This document shows, piece after piece, positions 1-9,042 of a stretch of DNA of 50,971 bases. The translations under genes and the position numbers were made by a program. Positions within the stretch are counted from its first letter, which is position 1, and every line of letters starts with the position of its first letter. The notes below the pieces were generated by a model. The model worked only from the letters and a program-made list of their open reading frames with translations. It searched no databases and had not been told where the DNA came from. Source of the DNA: Candidatus Blautia stercoripullorum (GTDB lineage: Bacteria > Bacillota > Clostridia > Lachnospirales > Lachnospiraceae); NCBI GenBank assembly GCA_019120545.1, contig DWUX01000007.1:1-50971 (forward strand), read 5' to 3'.

Positions 1-30
1 TTTATTGTGGTGAGATTTTCTCATGATTGT

Positions 31-50
31 CTGTCGCATTAATGCGACAG
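31..50. repeat. Perfect 20-bp palindrome, terminator-like hairpin
   Basis: The sequence CTGTCGCATTAATGCGACAG is its own reverse complement. It is flanked by a wider 9-bp inverted repeat (TGAGATTTT at 11-19, AAAATCTCA at 78-86). It lies about 100 bp past the stop of the minus-strand NUDIX gene, so it could end that transcript, although no clear T-run follows. The core AATGCGACAGCC recurs in the hairpin at 45943-45984, which suggests a family of intergenic hairpins in this genome. The rest of 1-153 shows no gene. Confidence 0.5.
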
Positions 51-153
51 CCTCTACAGAAAACGGTTATATTCAGCAAAATCTCATTTTAAGCGGTATA
101 TTTATCAGGAAAGTACGGTTACATCACCGAGAATACCTTCCTTTTAATTAATA

Positions 154-687
154 TCAAGTCTCCCGCTGTGAGAAATATCTTGCCCACGCCGCAAGTCCGG
201 CGCCGTGCATAAACTGTCCCTCAGCCACAAGTTTTCTGAACTGCTCCTCCGTCATCTCCTCCATCTGAATGATCTCTCCCGGTTCTCTGTGGGAATCTCC
301 TGCTTCACCGCACTCTGCCGCAAAAAGCCAGATCTTCTCATTCGTCGATCCGAAGGACGGGTAGAATGCCCCGAGAGAATGCAGTTTCTTAACGCTGTAC
401 CCTGTCTCTTCTTTAAGCTCTCTCTCGGCCGCCTCATCCGGAGTCTCCCCCGGATCAACGAAACCGCCCGGAAGCTCCCATTGCCAGGAACGTACAGGAT
501 AGCGGTACTGCCTCTGCAAAAGTATATTTCCATCCCGGATAGGAAGGATGCTTACCCCCTCCCTGATCTCCAGATAATCATACGGCTGTTCATGGCCGTT
601 CACGCGCACACGATCCTGGACGATCGTGAAGCGTCCTGCCTTCATCTTCTTTGACTCCAGTGTCTCAAAGGGTGTTTTTTTCTCCAT
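154..687 (-). CDS. NUDIX hydrolase, ADP-ribose pyrophosphatase-like
   Basis: A 177-residue cytosolic NUDIX protein. The Nudix box runs from GGFVDPGETPDEAAERE into LKEETGY (about residues 74-97) and matches GX5EX7REUXEEXGU. The N-terminal part, with an RVNG..YDYLEI-type strand region and a Q-rich stretch before the box, resembles the ADP-ribose pyrophosphatase (NudF/YqkG) group, which splits ADP-ribose to AMP and ribose 5-phosphate. The ATG at 687 follows AGGAGG at a suitable distance. It is the last gene of the minus-strand sugar operon, separated from the isomerase/kinase gene by a G/C hairpin, so its link to mannan use may be only positional. Family is certain; exact substrate is inferred. 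Confidence 0.85.
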   Translation of the reverse strand: MEKKTPFETLESKKMKAGRFTIVQDRVRVNGHEQPYDYLEIREGVSILPIRDGNILLQRQYRYPVRSWQWELPGGFVDPGETPDEAAERELKEETGYSVKKLHSLGAFYPSFGSTNEKIWLFAAECGEAGDSHREPGEIIQMEEMTEEQFRKLVAEGQFMHGAGLAAWARYFSQRET

Positions 688-712
688 TTCAAGCCCTCCT
701 AAAATACAACAA

Positions 713-745
713 GGGGCAGGTCCCTCTAGGCAAAGGGGCTGCCCC
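713..745 (-). terminator. Hairpin between sugar operon and NUDIX gene
   Basis: GGGGCAG pairs with CTGCCCC around a loop that holds a second small stem (CCCT/AGGG). On the minus strand it sits just after the isomerase/kinase stop and before the NUDIX ribosome site. The following T-run is poor (TTGTTG), so it may only weaken read-through. Confidence 0.4.
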
Positions 746-770
746 CGATTTCAGACATAATCAGTATATT

Positions 771-2648
771 TTACAAAAGTCCTGCCGCTCCGATCATTCC
801 GGCGTCATTGCCAAGCACTGCCGCTTCAATCTCCGGCACATCTCCTTTTTCTCCGCCAAAGCATTCTTTTTTCACGATCTCGCGAAGGGGGGCAAGAAGG
901 GTCTCGCCCTGCCTGGAGATGCCGCCTCCCAGCAGCACAAGCTGGGGCCGGAAAATATTCACGATATTTACGATACCCAGACCCAGTCTGCGGATATAGG
1001 CATCCACAACTGTCTTCATCACGGCATCACCCTGTTCTGCCATTGCAAATATCTCTTCCGGCTCCAAATCCCTACCTGATGCGCGGCGTGCGTCTCGCTT
1101 TAAGGCAGTCGCGGAAGCATAGGCCTCCAGACATCCCCGCCTTCCGCAGGTGCAGGGTTCTCCGTTCTCCACAATAACCATATGTCCCAGCTCGCTGCCG
1201 CCGATTCCTCTTCCTTCATAGATTTCGCCGTCCAGAATAATCCCGCCGCCGACGCCGGTTCCCAGAGTCAGCATAACCACATCGCTGCAGTCCTTTCCCG
1301 CTCCCGCCACTGCTTCGCCAAGAGCCGCACAGTCCGCGTCATTTGCGATCTCCACCGGGATGGGAAGATATTTCCCGATTTCCTGTGCCAGAGGCACTTC
1401 TTCCCACCGGATGTTGTTGGAATAACGGACAACGCCATTCTTACGGTCCACAGTACCCGGGACGCCGATCCCCGCACCCACACACTGATCCATGGCGATT
1501 CCGTTCTTCTCCAGAAGAGCAAGCGCTGTCTCTCCGATGGTCCGGATCACTTCCTGGACCGGACGCTCTGCTGCCGTTGGGATACACACAGAGTCGATCA
1601 GCTTCTGGTGCACGTCCACAAGACCGATCTTCGTGTCCGTTCCTCCGATATCGATACCGATCCTGACAGGCGCCGCTTTCTCGCGGATCGTGGTGAGCAG
1701 AGCATCGCAGCTTCCTTCGATCACATAGGCGCCGCTCCCTGCCGGAAGGAACAGGCTGTCGCCTTTCTTATAGGATACCTGTGTGTCGTCATCTGAAGCT
1801 TCATCCTGCCCGCCGCAGGAAACAGTTCCCTCACCGTCAAGGATCAGGATACTGACAAAGGACTCTTCGGATACAAAGCCTTCCATCCTGCGCATCATCC
1901 GTCCGTCCAGATTCAGTTTGTCTACAGTGAAATAATCACAGTCCGCAACGTGGGGATAGCTGCTCTTGCTCTTGATCAGCGGGACCCGGTTGGTAACGGC
2001 AAGGGCTTTCTCGATATGGAGATCACGTTTTTTTCCGTCCTTTCCCACTCTTCCGTAATCATAGACACGGTAAGTCACATTGGAATTCTGTTGAATCTCT
2101 GCAATCAGGATGCCGGCTCCGATGGCATGGATCGTACCGGACTCAATGAAGAGGACGTCTCCCTTCTGCACTGGCACTGCATTAAGCACCTCCAGAAGTG
2201 TATCTTCCTGAATTCTTCTGGCAAATTCTTCCTTGCTGATCTCCGTCTTAAAACCATAGTAGAGAAACGCGTCTTTCTCGGCATCCATCACGTACCACAT
2301 CTCGGTTTTTCCGTACTGGCCCTCATTTTTCAGGGCATACCGGTTATCCGGATGGACCTGGATGGACAGATTCTGCTTTGCGTCGATAAATTTGATCAGA
2401 ATCGGAAAATCACGGAACCTTCTGCAGTTGGTTCCAAGGACTTCTTTTCCTGCCGCCTCTATGTACTGTTCCAGTGTCTTTCCGGCATACGGACCGTTTA
2501 CAATCGTAGAAGGACCGTCCGGATGACAGGACAGTTCCCATGTCTCAGCCAGCACGTCGCCGTCATATTCTTTCCCGTACTCATCCGCCAGCCGGCGGCC
2601 TCCCCAGAGATAGTCCTTACAGCTTGGTTTCAGTTTATAAACACTCAT
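771..2648 (-). CDS. Fused mannose-6-phosphate isomerase / ROK sugar kinase
   Basis: A 625-residue two-domain protein. Residues 1-325 are a type I (cupin) mannose-6-phosphate isomerase with likely zinc ligands H99 (QVHP), E116 (KTEMW) and H174 (GTIHA), converting mannose 6-phosphate to fructose 6-phosphate. Residues 328-625 are a ROK kinase with the phosphate loop DIGGTDTK (333-340), catalytic Asp in NDAD (about D437) and the ROK zinc site H489, C499, C501, C506 (CTCGRRGC). ROK members phosphorylate glucose, mannose or N-acyl hexosamines. Joining it to the isomerase suggests a mannokinase or broad hexokinase that hands mannose 6-phosphate to the next step. Both halves keep their active residues and lie in one frame. 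The start at 2648 follows GGAGAG and overlaps the GH113 stop by 4 bp. Sugar choice is inferred from context. Confidence 0.88.
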   Translation of the reverse strand: MSVYKLKPSCKDYLWGGRRLADEYGKEYDGDVLAETWELSCHPDGPSTIVNGPYAGKTLEQYIEAAGKEVLGTNCRRFRDFPILIKFIDAKQNLSIQVHPDNRYALKNEGQYGKTEMWYVMDAEKDAFLYYGFKTEISKEEFARRIQEDTLLEVLNAVPVQKGDVLFIESGTIHAIGAGILIAEIQQNSNVTYRVYDYGRVGKDGKKRDLHIEKALAVTNRVPLIKSKSSYPHVADCDYFTVDKLNLDGRMMRRMEGFVSEESFVSILILDGEGTVSCGGQDEASDDDTQVSYKKGDSLFLPAGSGAYVIEGSCDALLTTIREKAAPVRIGIDIGGTDTKIGLVDVHQKLIDSVCIPTAAERPVQEVIRTIGETALALLEKNGIAMDQCVGAGIGVPGTVDRKNGVVRYSNNIRWEEVPLAQEIGKYLPIPVEIANDADCAALGEAVAGAGKDCSDVVMLTLGTGVGGGIILDGEIYEGRGIGGSELGHMVIVENGEPCTCGRRGCLEAYASATALKRDARRASGRDLEPEEIFAMAEQGDAVMKTVVDAYIRRLGLGIVNIVNIFRPQLVLLGGGISRQGETLLAPLREIVKKECFGGEKGDVPEIEAAVLGNDAGMIGAAGLL

Positions 2649-3589
2649 AATCTCTCTCCTCTTTCAAAAAACTGCTTCACAACTGCTTCTGCAGGTTTCC
2701 CGTATATTTCATAATATCTGTGCCCCTTTGCCTCTTCTTCCGACCCAAGGCTTGGATTCCACGACCAGAGAACCGCGCCCCTTATCCACGGACGTTTTTC
2801 CATAGCATGGAATGCTTTTTTATACCATTCTTCCTGTTCAGAGAGACTGACATCCCCCTCGACTTCCCAATCATTGGGACGCAGGGATGAACCGACTGTG
2901 GACATACATCCCGTCTCCGCAAAGAAGAACGGCTTCTGGTATTTCTCCACAACATTCTCAATCCGGTCAAGCTGATTTTCCCAGTCATCCGCCGGATAAT
3001 AACCGCTGGATGAGATCACGTCCACACAGTCCCACCATTTCACATTATGCTCCTGATATTTATCGGTATTATAGCTGACCGGACCATGGTAGACTTTCCT
3101 GATGTCCCCGATCAGTTTTCTCCATTCCTGCTCCCTGTGTTCCGCCATCACCATCTCACATCCCGCGATGAACATCTCACAGTGCATTCTTTCCGCAATC
3201 TGCGCATAATGAAGCTGGAACTGGGTATAAGAGGCAAACCACTCTGACCATTTCGGTTCGCAGGGCACATCTTCATCGAAAAAGTTGATATGTGCCCGCC
3301 ACGTTCCGTTCAGGCAGTTTACAGTGGGTTTTATAAAAACTTTAAGTTCCAGACTTTTCGCATAACTGATAAATTCCATCAGTTCCCGGTCAGACATCGT
3401 ACGTTCCGTATCATAACGGATTTCCACCGACTGAGCGGTTTTCTGCACTCCTCCCGGGGCCAGAAGCACCGTATCCGCACCGGTCCTCTCTTTCATGGCG
3501 CGCAGGCTTTCTTTTGCTGTCTCCCGGGAAAGCACTCCGCGTTCTGCAAACGGAGCAAATGTGATCCCTCTGATGTACTCAAAATCCAT
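2645..3589 (-). CDS. GH113 beta-mannanase/exo-oligomannosidase
   Basis: A 314-residue (beta/alpha)8 glycoside hydrolase without a signal peptide, so intracellular. Likely catalytic acid/base is E145 in AGCEMVM and nucleophile E225 in FFAETGC, spaced as in GH113 enzymes. A tryptophan-rich C-terminal strand (GAVLWSWNP) fits clan GH-A. The GH113 of the Roseburia mannan locus releases mannose from the reducing end of manno-oligosaccharides, and the same role is likely here. The start at 3589 follows GGAGAACAGGAG. It overlaps the isomerase/kinase start by 4 bp, pointing to translational coupling with the enzyme that consumes free mannose. Family assignment is by overall pattern; endo versus exo action cannot be read from the sequence. 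Confidence 0.82.
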   Translation of the reverse strand: MDFEYIRGITFAPFAERGVLSRETAKESLRAMKERTGADTVLLAPGGVQKTAQSVEIRYDTERTMSDRELMEFISYAKSLELKVFIKPTVNCLNGTWRAHINFFDEDVPCEPKWSEWFASYTQFQLHYAQIAERMHCEMFIAGCEMVMAEHREQEWRKLIGDIRKVYHGPVSYNTDKYQEHNVKWWDCVDVISSSGYYPADDWENQLDRIENVVEKYQKPFFFAETGCMSTVGSSLRPNDWEVEGDVSLSEQEEWYKKAFHAMEKRPWIRGAVLWSWNPSLGSEEEAKGHRYYEIYGKPAEAVVKQFFERGERL

Positions 3590-3635
3590 ATGCCTGTACT
3601 CTCCTGTTCTCCATATTTATACTGCTCTTTTATAA

Positions 3636-4994
3636 CTAAATCCCGGCTCCGTTTGACCGGATAACTTCTCCGTACCAATACGCCGAGTCTTTCAGGATGC
3701 GCTTCTGGGTCTCAAAATCCACATAGACAATGCCGAACCTCTCTGCATATCCTTTCTCCCATTCAAAGTTCTCCATAAGTGACCACTGGAAATATCCCCG
3801 CAGATCAACCTCATCCGCCGCCCGCTTCAGTTCATGGAGATATCTCGCCAGAAAATCAATCCGGTTGGGATCATGGACCTTTCCGTCCAGCGAGACAGTA
3901 TCATGGCAGGCCATACCGTTCTCCGTAATATAGATCGGCTTGTGATATCTCTCATAGAGGAACTTCGGTCCCCAGTACAGGCACTCCGGGGTTACCGGCC
4001 AGTTCACTGCAGTTTTTGCATATCCGGGTACACGGTCTGTTTCCTCCGGTCTTCCGTCCGCTCCCATACGGAACGCCCTGCCGTTATAGATATTCTGTCC
4101 GTATACATCGATAGGTTCAGAGATAAGTCTCATATCCTCCTCCGTGATCCTTGGCAGATATTTCTCATATCGCGCAAGCCCTTCTTCCAGATAATGTCCC
4201 AACAGAACCGGATCCGACCACCATGCCACATTCCATGTCCAGTCCGAATCGTCATCCTGCATGGAGAAATATTTCTGGCGCGCCGCCTCTACATCTTCCG
4301 GACGGTCAGACGCCGGATAGATGATGCCGCTTGTAGGCGCATAGCCGATGGTCAGCGGCTGCTTTGCATACTGTCTTAACATCTGTACTGCCCTGCCATG
4401 GGCGCGAAGGGCATTGTGGGCCATTTCAAAGGTATCCCTCAGGGGACATTTCAGCCCCGGCGCGTGAACCCCTGTCAGAAATCCAAGGCCCACAAAACAC
4501 TGTGGTTCATTCAGCGTAAAGAAATGAGTTACCCTGTCGCTGAACCTCTCCGCGATAAGACGGGCATATTCCCCGAACCACTCCGCTATATCCCTGTTCA
4601 TCCATCCGCCCTTCTTATACAGCTCATAAGGCAGCTCCCAGTGGAACAATGTGATATACGGCTCGATCCCGTTCTTCAGAAGTTCGTCGATCAGATTGCT
4701 GTAAAACCGGATGCCTTCTTCATTCACCCTACCTGTCCCCTCGGGCAGGACACGGGACCAGTCGATAGAAAAACAGTACGCTTTCAGCCCGATCTCTTTC
4801 ATAATCTGCACATCCTCACGGAAACAGTGATAGTGATCGCAGGCTGTATCGCCTGTATGTCCTCCGTACACTCTCCCCGGCTCTTTCGTATACACATCCC
4901 AGATATGCATCCCCTTGCCGGTACCATGAACGCCGCCTTCGATCTGATAGGCGCTGGTAGCGGCGCCCCACACAAAATCCTCAGAAAAGCCCAT
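3636..4994 (-). CDS. GH1 beta-glycosidase (beta-glucosidase/beta-mannosidase)
   Basis: A 452-residue GH1 enzyme using the start at 4994, where CAGGAGG lies 8 bases upstream and the protein begins MGFSEDFVWGAATSAYQIEG, the normal GH1 N-terminus. The ORF-track start at 5060 adds 22 unlikely residues. Catalytic acid/base is in TLNEPQC (E163) and nucleophile in YITENGM (E358). No signal peptide, so it cleaves imported disaccharides in the cytosol. In this locus it probably removes terminal glucose or mannose from glucomanno-oligosaccharides, but cellobiose is equally possible. It lies between the phosphohexomutase and GH113 genes on the same strand with short gaps. Confidence 0.9.
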   Translation of the reverse strand: MGFSEDFVWGAATSAYQIEGGVHGTGKGMHIWDVYTKEPGRVYGGHTGDTACDHYHCFREDVQIMKEIGLKAYCFSIDWSRVLPEGTGRVNEEGIRFYSNLIDELLKNGIEPYITLFHWELPYELYKKGGWMNRDIAEWFGEYARLIAERFSDRVTHFFTLNEPQCFVGLGFLTGVHAPGLKCPLRDTFEMAHNALRAHGRAVQMLRQYAKQPLTIGYAPTSGIIYPASDRPEDVEAARQKYFSMQDDDSDWTWNVAWWSDPVLLGHYLEEGLARYEKYLPRITEEDMRLISEPIDVYGQNIYNGRAFRMGADGRPEETDRVPGYAKTAVNWPVTPECLYWGPKFLYERYHKPIYITENGMACHDTVSLDGKVHDPNRIDFLARYLHELKRAADEVDLRGYFQWSLMENFEWEKGYAERFGIVYVDFETQKRILKDSAYWYGEVIRSNGAGI

Positions 4995-5067
4995 ATCTAA
5001 ATCCTCCTGTATGTCAAAATCTGCTGCTAAATCCTTCCTGCCGCATCGCCCGGGCTTCATCTCAAGA

Positions 5068-6792
5068 TTACTCCGCCAGTGCTTCTACAGCTTTTGTCAG
5101 CGTATCCAGCTTCTCCTGTGCGTCCGCGTCATCCGAACCCTTTACACCGATGTAAAACTTGATCTTGGGCTCTGTCCCTGACGGACGGATACAGCACCAC
5201 GCGTCATTCTCCAGCTCAAAGTAGAGCACGTTTGACCTGGGAAGTCCCGTAGCCGTCTCTTCGCCTGTCCCACAGTCTCTTATAATATTTTCTCTGTAAT
5301 CCCGGAACCGCAGTACCTTCAGCCCGCCGACTGCATCCGGTACGTTTGTGCGGATCTGCTCCATCATGGACTGGATCTTCTTCGCGCCTTCCTGTCCTTT
5401 CAGCGTCACGGTACAGAGACCTTCCTTGTAATATCCGTATTTCTTAAACAGCGTTTCCATCTGATCGCACAGAGTGATGCCCTGATGCCTGCAGTATGCC
5501 GCCACTTCGCAGAGGGCCATTACCGCAACCACCGCGTCCTTGTCTCTTGCATGAGTTCCTACAAGGCAGCCATAGCTCTCCTCATAGCCGAACACATACT
5601 CATGGCTGCCTGTCTGCTCGAAGAACTTGATCTGCTCCCCGATGTATTTGAATCCGGTAAGTGTCTCGATGAGCGTCATGCCGTACTCTTTTGTGATCTC
5701 CTTTGACATCTTTCCGGATACGATGGTGGTAACCACTGCTCCGTTTTCCGGAAGTGTTCCCAGCGCTTTCCTCTGGGAAAGGATATATTCCAGAATGAGC
5801 ATGCCGGACATATTCCCGGTGAAGCTCATGTATTCCCCTGTCTTTGCATCTTTCGCATATACGCCGAGACGGTCCGCATCCGGATCTGTGGCAAGAACGA
5901 TATCCGCGTCCACTTCTTTCGCAAGCTCCAGCGCCAGCGTGAACGCGTTTTTATCCTCTGGATTCGGGTAGGATACTGTCGGGAAATTCCCGTCCGGGAG
6001 TTCCTGTTCTTTGACAACATAGACCTTTTCAAATCCCAGCTCTTTCAGGATTCTCCTAACCGGAATATTTCCTGTCCCGTGGAGCGGGGTGTACACGATT
6101 TTTAAGTTCTGTGCCTCCTCGCGGATGATCTCCGGGTGTATGGCGAGAGATTTCAATGCCTCGATATATTTATCGTCGATCTCTGGTCCGATCACCTGAT
6201 ACAGTCCGGCTTTCTCAGCCTCTTCCCGGCTCATTGTCTTCACGCTGGCATAATCTGTCACCGCATTGACCTCTCCGATGATCTGCTCATCCTTCGGGTA
6301 TGTGATCTGGGCGCCGTCCTCCCAGTATACTTTGTATCCGTTATACTCCGGCGGATTATGGCTGGCAGTCACCACGATTCCGGCTGTGCATCCCAGCTCT
6401 CTGAGCGCAAAGGAGAGCATAGGGGTAGGACGAAGGGACGGGAAGATATAGGCCTTGATCCCGTTTGCCGCAAGGCAGAGCGCCGCTTCTTCGGCAAACT
6501 CAGGAGACATATTTCTCGAGTCAAACGCGATAGCCACTCCCTTTTTCTCCGCCTTTTCTTTCAGGATGAAATTGGAAAGACCCTGGGTCGCCTTTCTCAC
6601 CGTATAGATATTCATCCGGTTGGTTCCTGCTCCGATGATTCCACGGAGTCCTCCTGTCCCGAATTCCAGGTCACGATAGAATCTCTCCTCTATCTCTTTT
6701 TCATCCTTTGCTATACTTTTTAATTCGGATTTCGTAGCTTCATCAAAGTATGGATTTTCCAGCCATTCCTCATATCTTTTCTTTGCATCCAT
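5068..6792 (-). CDS. Alpha-D-phosphohexomutase (phosphogluco/phosphomannomutase)
   Basis: A 574-residue alpha-D-phosphohexomutase of the long PgcA type. The phosphoserine is S144 in TASHNPP, metal ligands are in ATDPDADR (D303, D305, D307), and the sugar-binding loop is GYEESYG. The C-terminal phosphate-binding loop is RPSGTEPK. It interconverts hexose 1-phosphates and 6-phosphates. Here the two GH130 phosphorylases generate mannose 1-phosphate, so the main task is likely mannose 1-phosphate to mannose 6-phosphate, feeding the fused isomerase. Activity on glucose 1-phosphate is also expected for the family. The start at 6792 follows AAGGAGG. Confidence 0.92.
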   Translation of the reverse strand: MDAKKRYEEWLENPYFDEATKSELKSIAKDEKEIEERFYRDLEFGTGGLRGIIGAGTNRMNIYTVRKATQGLSNFILKEKAEKKGVAIAFDSRNMSPEFAEEAALCLAANGIKAYIFPSLRPTPMLSFALRELGCTAGIVVTASHNPPEYNGYKVYWEDGAQITYPKDEQIIGEVNAVTDYASVKTMSREEAEKAGLYQVIGPEIDDKYIEALKSLAIHPEIIREEAQNLKIVYTPLHGTGNIPVRRILKELGFEKVYVVKEQELPDGNFPTVSYPNPEDKNAFTLALELAKEVDADIVLATDPDADRLGVYAKDAKTGEYMSFTGNMSGMLILEYILSQRKALGTLPENGAVVTTIVSGKMSKEITKEYGMTLIETLTGFKYIGEQIKFFEQTGSHEYVFGYEESYGCLVGTHARDKDAVVAVMALCEVAAYCRHQGITLCDQMETLFKKYGYYKEGLCTVTLKGQEGAKKIQSMMEQIRTNVPDAVGGLKVLRFRDYRENIIRDCGTGEETATGLPRSNVLYFELENDAWCCIRPSGTEPKIKFYIGVKGSDDADAQEKLDTLTKAVEALAE

Positions 6793-6813
6793 TTTGTTTT
6801 TCCTCCTTTTTTC

Positions 6814-6851
6814 CGGCAGCCCTGCCGATATATTTTCGGCCGTTCCGGCCG
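6814..6851. other. Two small GC hairpins in the CE17-mutase gap
   Basis: CGGCAG-CC-CTGCCG (6814-6827) and CGGCCG-TTC-CGGCCG (6837-6851) stand between the esterase stop and the mutase ribosome site. Neither has a proper T-run on the minus strand, so they look like mRNA-processing or stabilising hairpins rather than strong terminators. Confidence 0.4.
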
Positions 6852-6862
6852 TCTTATTCTTT

Positions 6863-7939
6863 TTATGCTGTGATGAGAGCCATCAGATAAAACGGCTCTG
6901 CGGTCTCATACTCGTCCGGAAGCACTTTGATTTCCACCGTATGTCTTCCGCTTTTTCCGTGGTGGAGCACCGGTTCCAGATACAGGCAGTCTCCCCAGTC
7001 TTCATCGAAATTTCCGTCCAGCAGCACAGGATGTTCCATGTCGCCGTCCAGGATCAGCTCCGCTTTTCTTGCAGGATGACGAATCGTCTTCCGGTACTGC
7101 GCCGCGATACAGGACGCCTGGATTTCAAATAAGATCCGGTCGCCTGACTTTTTCCCGAGCCATCCGTTCTTAAAGTGATCAAGATGTCCTTTCTTTTCTT
7201 CTGTATCAGCCCGGAATCCGTCAAGCTTCGGACAGCTCTCCCGGATTGTAAGTCTGCGGGCATTCTCATAGGTGTTGTCGGTCATTGCTGAGGGGACAGG
7301 CTGTTCCGACTCATCCTCCCACATGTGTTCTTTCACCTGTTCCAGATATGACGTGATCTCCGCCGCTACAAGCCCATGTCCCTTATCATTGGGGTGAAGC
7401 CCGTCAGGGGTGATCTCCTCTCTGGTAAACGCTCCGGCTTTCATCCTCAGCCACACCGTATCCTTTATACTCACATGGGGCAGATGATACCAGTCTCCCA
7501 CTCGATTGTGGTATTCCTGGGCATTTTTCCCTGTATCGTAAAATACATTGTTAAGAAGCAGGACTGCCGGGTTTGAACTCCATGTCAGCATCTTTCGGAT
7601 CAGTCCTTCATAGGTCTCCTGAAAAAATTCATTCGGATCGTCATTTACGGAAAAGTCCACCGCCACAAAATCCGGCTGATACATCAGCATATCCGTCACC
7701 ACGCGGGAAACTCCATAGTGAGAGGTGGTTCCGCCGATCCCACCGTTTACATAATGGAACGCAGCTTTCGGAAAGGTCTCTTCCCACCACCGGAACACTC
7801 TGTATGCATAACAATTCTCGTGCTTTGTGGCAAGGCTGTCCTGGGTAATAGAACCGCCGAAAAATCCGATTGTCAGTTCTACACCTGCCTCCGCCCGTCT
7901 CATACATGATTTCAGTCTGGTAAGATCTGGTCTGTTCAT
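6863..7939 (-). CDS. SGNH acetyl esterase, CE17-like
   Basis: A 358-residue SGNH hydrolase whose catalytic domain is N-terminal. Block I is GFFGGSITQD (Ser about residue 30), block III includes SVNDDPNE, and the Asp-His pair is in TPDGLHPNDKGH. About 150 further residues form a C-terminal beta-rich domain of the kind seen as a carbohydrate-binding module. SGNH first plus C-terminal module fits family CE17, whose Roseburia member removes acetyl groups from mannose in mannan. No signal peptide. I use the start at 7939 because GGCAGGAA precedes it and the mature fold begins soon after. It pairs with the CE2-like esterase next door; together they would strip acetylation from several positions. 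Esterase is sure, CE17 is inferred. Confidence 0.8.
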   Translation of the reverse strand: MNRPDLTRLKSCMRRAEAGVELTIGFFGGSITQDSLATKHENCYAYRVFRWWEETFPKAAFHYVNGGIGGTTSHYGVSRVVTDMLMYQPDFVAVDFSVNDDPNEFFQETYEGLIRKMLTWSSNPAVLLLNNVFYDTGKNAQEYHNRVGDWYHLPHVSIKDTVWLRMKAGAFTREEITPDGLHPNDKGHGLVAAEITSYLEQVKEHMWEDESEQPVPSAMTDNTYENARRLTIRESCPKLDGFRADTEEKKGHLDHFKNGWLGKKSGDRILFEIQASCIAAQYRKTIRHPARKAELILDGDMEHPVLLDGNFDEDWGDCLYLEPVLHHGKSGRHTVEIKVLPDEYETAEPFYLMALITA

Positions 7940-7958
7940 CTGTATTTCCTGCCTTTCT

Positions 7959-7984
7959 CCGGCGCCTTTGTCCTGAAGCGCCGG
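7959..7984. other. Intercistronic hairpin between the two esterases
   Basis: CCGGCGC pairs with GCGCCGG across a 12-base loop in the 59-bp gap. The minus-strand transcript has no T-run after it, so mRNA stability or translation control is likelier than termination. Confidence 0.4.
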
Positions 7985-7998
7985 TATTTTTCGATTTA

Positions 7999-9042
7999 TT
8001 ACCACTGGACATCCAGTTTCTCAATATATGCGCTCAGTTCTTCCGCCATCTCCTCAGCCTCGGGAATTCTCAGATGCCCCGGCGTTCCCCTTCCATTTCT
8101 GCGGAACACAAAATGACGGATCTTCTCATCCTGCAGCGAGCTGCACACTTCATTAATAGACTGATCCCATGACGGATCGTGCTCCAGCAGAGTGGTAATA
8201 CACACAATCCATGCATCCGGGTACTGACCGCGTATCTTTTTCAGCAGTTCCCCGTATCCTCTTCTCCAGCGCACGGCACGGTCACAGTTATAATCCTCTT
8301 TCATATAATCTTCCGGGTGATTGTCGTTCTGTCCGATGGCAACGATTACCACCTGAGGCGTATACTGTGTGAAATCCCAGTCTGTCGCCGGTCCGAATAC
8401 CGGATTGTAATGTATCTTGTTCCATGCAGTCTCCATTCCTATATAGTCCGGTTCGTTGAACCAGCCCGTACCGTCAAGAAGAGCAATGCCGCCCTGGGCT
8501 ATGTCATGGATTTCCGCACCCAGTTTCCGGGCTGTCATCCACGCGTAAGAATACCAGCTGTTGGAATACTGTCCGTTATGCTCTGGGTCCGGTTTTCCCA
8601 CATAATCCACAGCCTCCGACACCTCGCCTGCCGAAACCGAATCGCCGTACACTTCGATCCTGCGCCGGGATCTTTCCGGAGGAGCAAGGAACTCTGCTCC
8701 GTCTTCTATCTCAAATCCCAGAAATGCCACCTCATGACAGGAATCCTGCCGCTTAAACAGAAGCACCTCATGGGAACTGTCTTCTGTCGTCTGATTTACG
8801 GGGATTTCAATAACAGCTTCCCCATTATCCGGCAGGCGGAGCTTTGTCTGCTCCCCGTCCAGAATACAGCCGAGATAATTCTCCCAATATGCTTTTTTGT
8901 TTCTCACATATACTTTCAGCGTGTCGCCTGTAAAACGCATCCGCACCGACGTACAGGGGAATACGAACACAGGGGCAGTCCGATTCCTCCAGTCCACTCT
9001 TCCCGTATACTGCAGATACTTATGCTCTGGCATGATCAGCAT
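7999..9042 (-). CDS. SGNH acetyl esterase, CE2-like
   Basis: A 347-residue esterase with the CE2 layout: an N-terminal jelly-roll domain (about 1-125), then an SGNH domain starting EVYGDSVSAGE (Ser about 135), with AIGQND as the oxyanion block and a C-terminal His in PGHLRIPEAEE. CE2 enzymes deacetylate O-6 positions of mannose and glucose units. Cytosolic, as no signal is present. The start at 9042 follows AAAGGAGG; the longer ORF start at 9090 is inside the YesL gene. It overlaps the YesL stop by 23 bp, which suggests coupled translation. In the Roseburia mannan locus a CE2 and a CE17 enzyme occur together, as here. Confidence 0.82.
   Translation of the reverse strand: MLIMPEHKYLQYTGRVDWRNRTAPVFVFPCTSVRMRFTGDTLKVYVRNKKAYWENYLGCILDGEQTKLRLPDNGEAVIEIPVNQTTEDSSHEVLLFKRQDSCHEVAFLGFEIEDGAEFLAPPERSRRRIEVYGDSVSAGEVSEAVDYVGKPDPEHNGQYSNSWYSYAWMTARKLGAEIHDIAQGGIALLDGTGWFNEPDYIGMETAWNKIHYNPVFGPATDWDFTQYTPQVVIVAIGQNDNHPEDYMKEDYNCDRAVRWRRGYGELLKKIRGQYPDAWIVCITTLLEHDPSWDQSINEVCSSLQDEKIRHFVFRRNGRGTPGHLRIPEAEEMAEELSAYIEKLDVQW

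Noticed and set aside
31-50. Palindrome as part of a CRISPR array
   Set aside because: There is a single copy here with no regularly spaced repeats or cas genes.
1182-1796. 204-residue plus-strand ORF
   Set aside because: Antisense to the ROK half of the fused isomerase/kinase gene, with no ribosome site and no recognisable motif.
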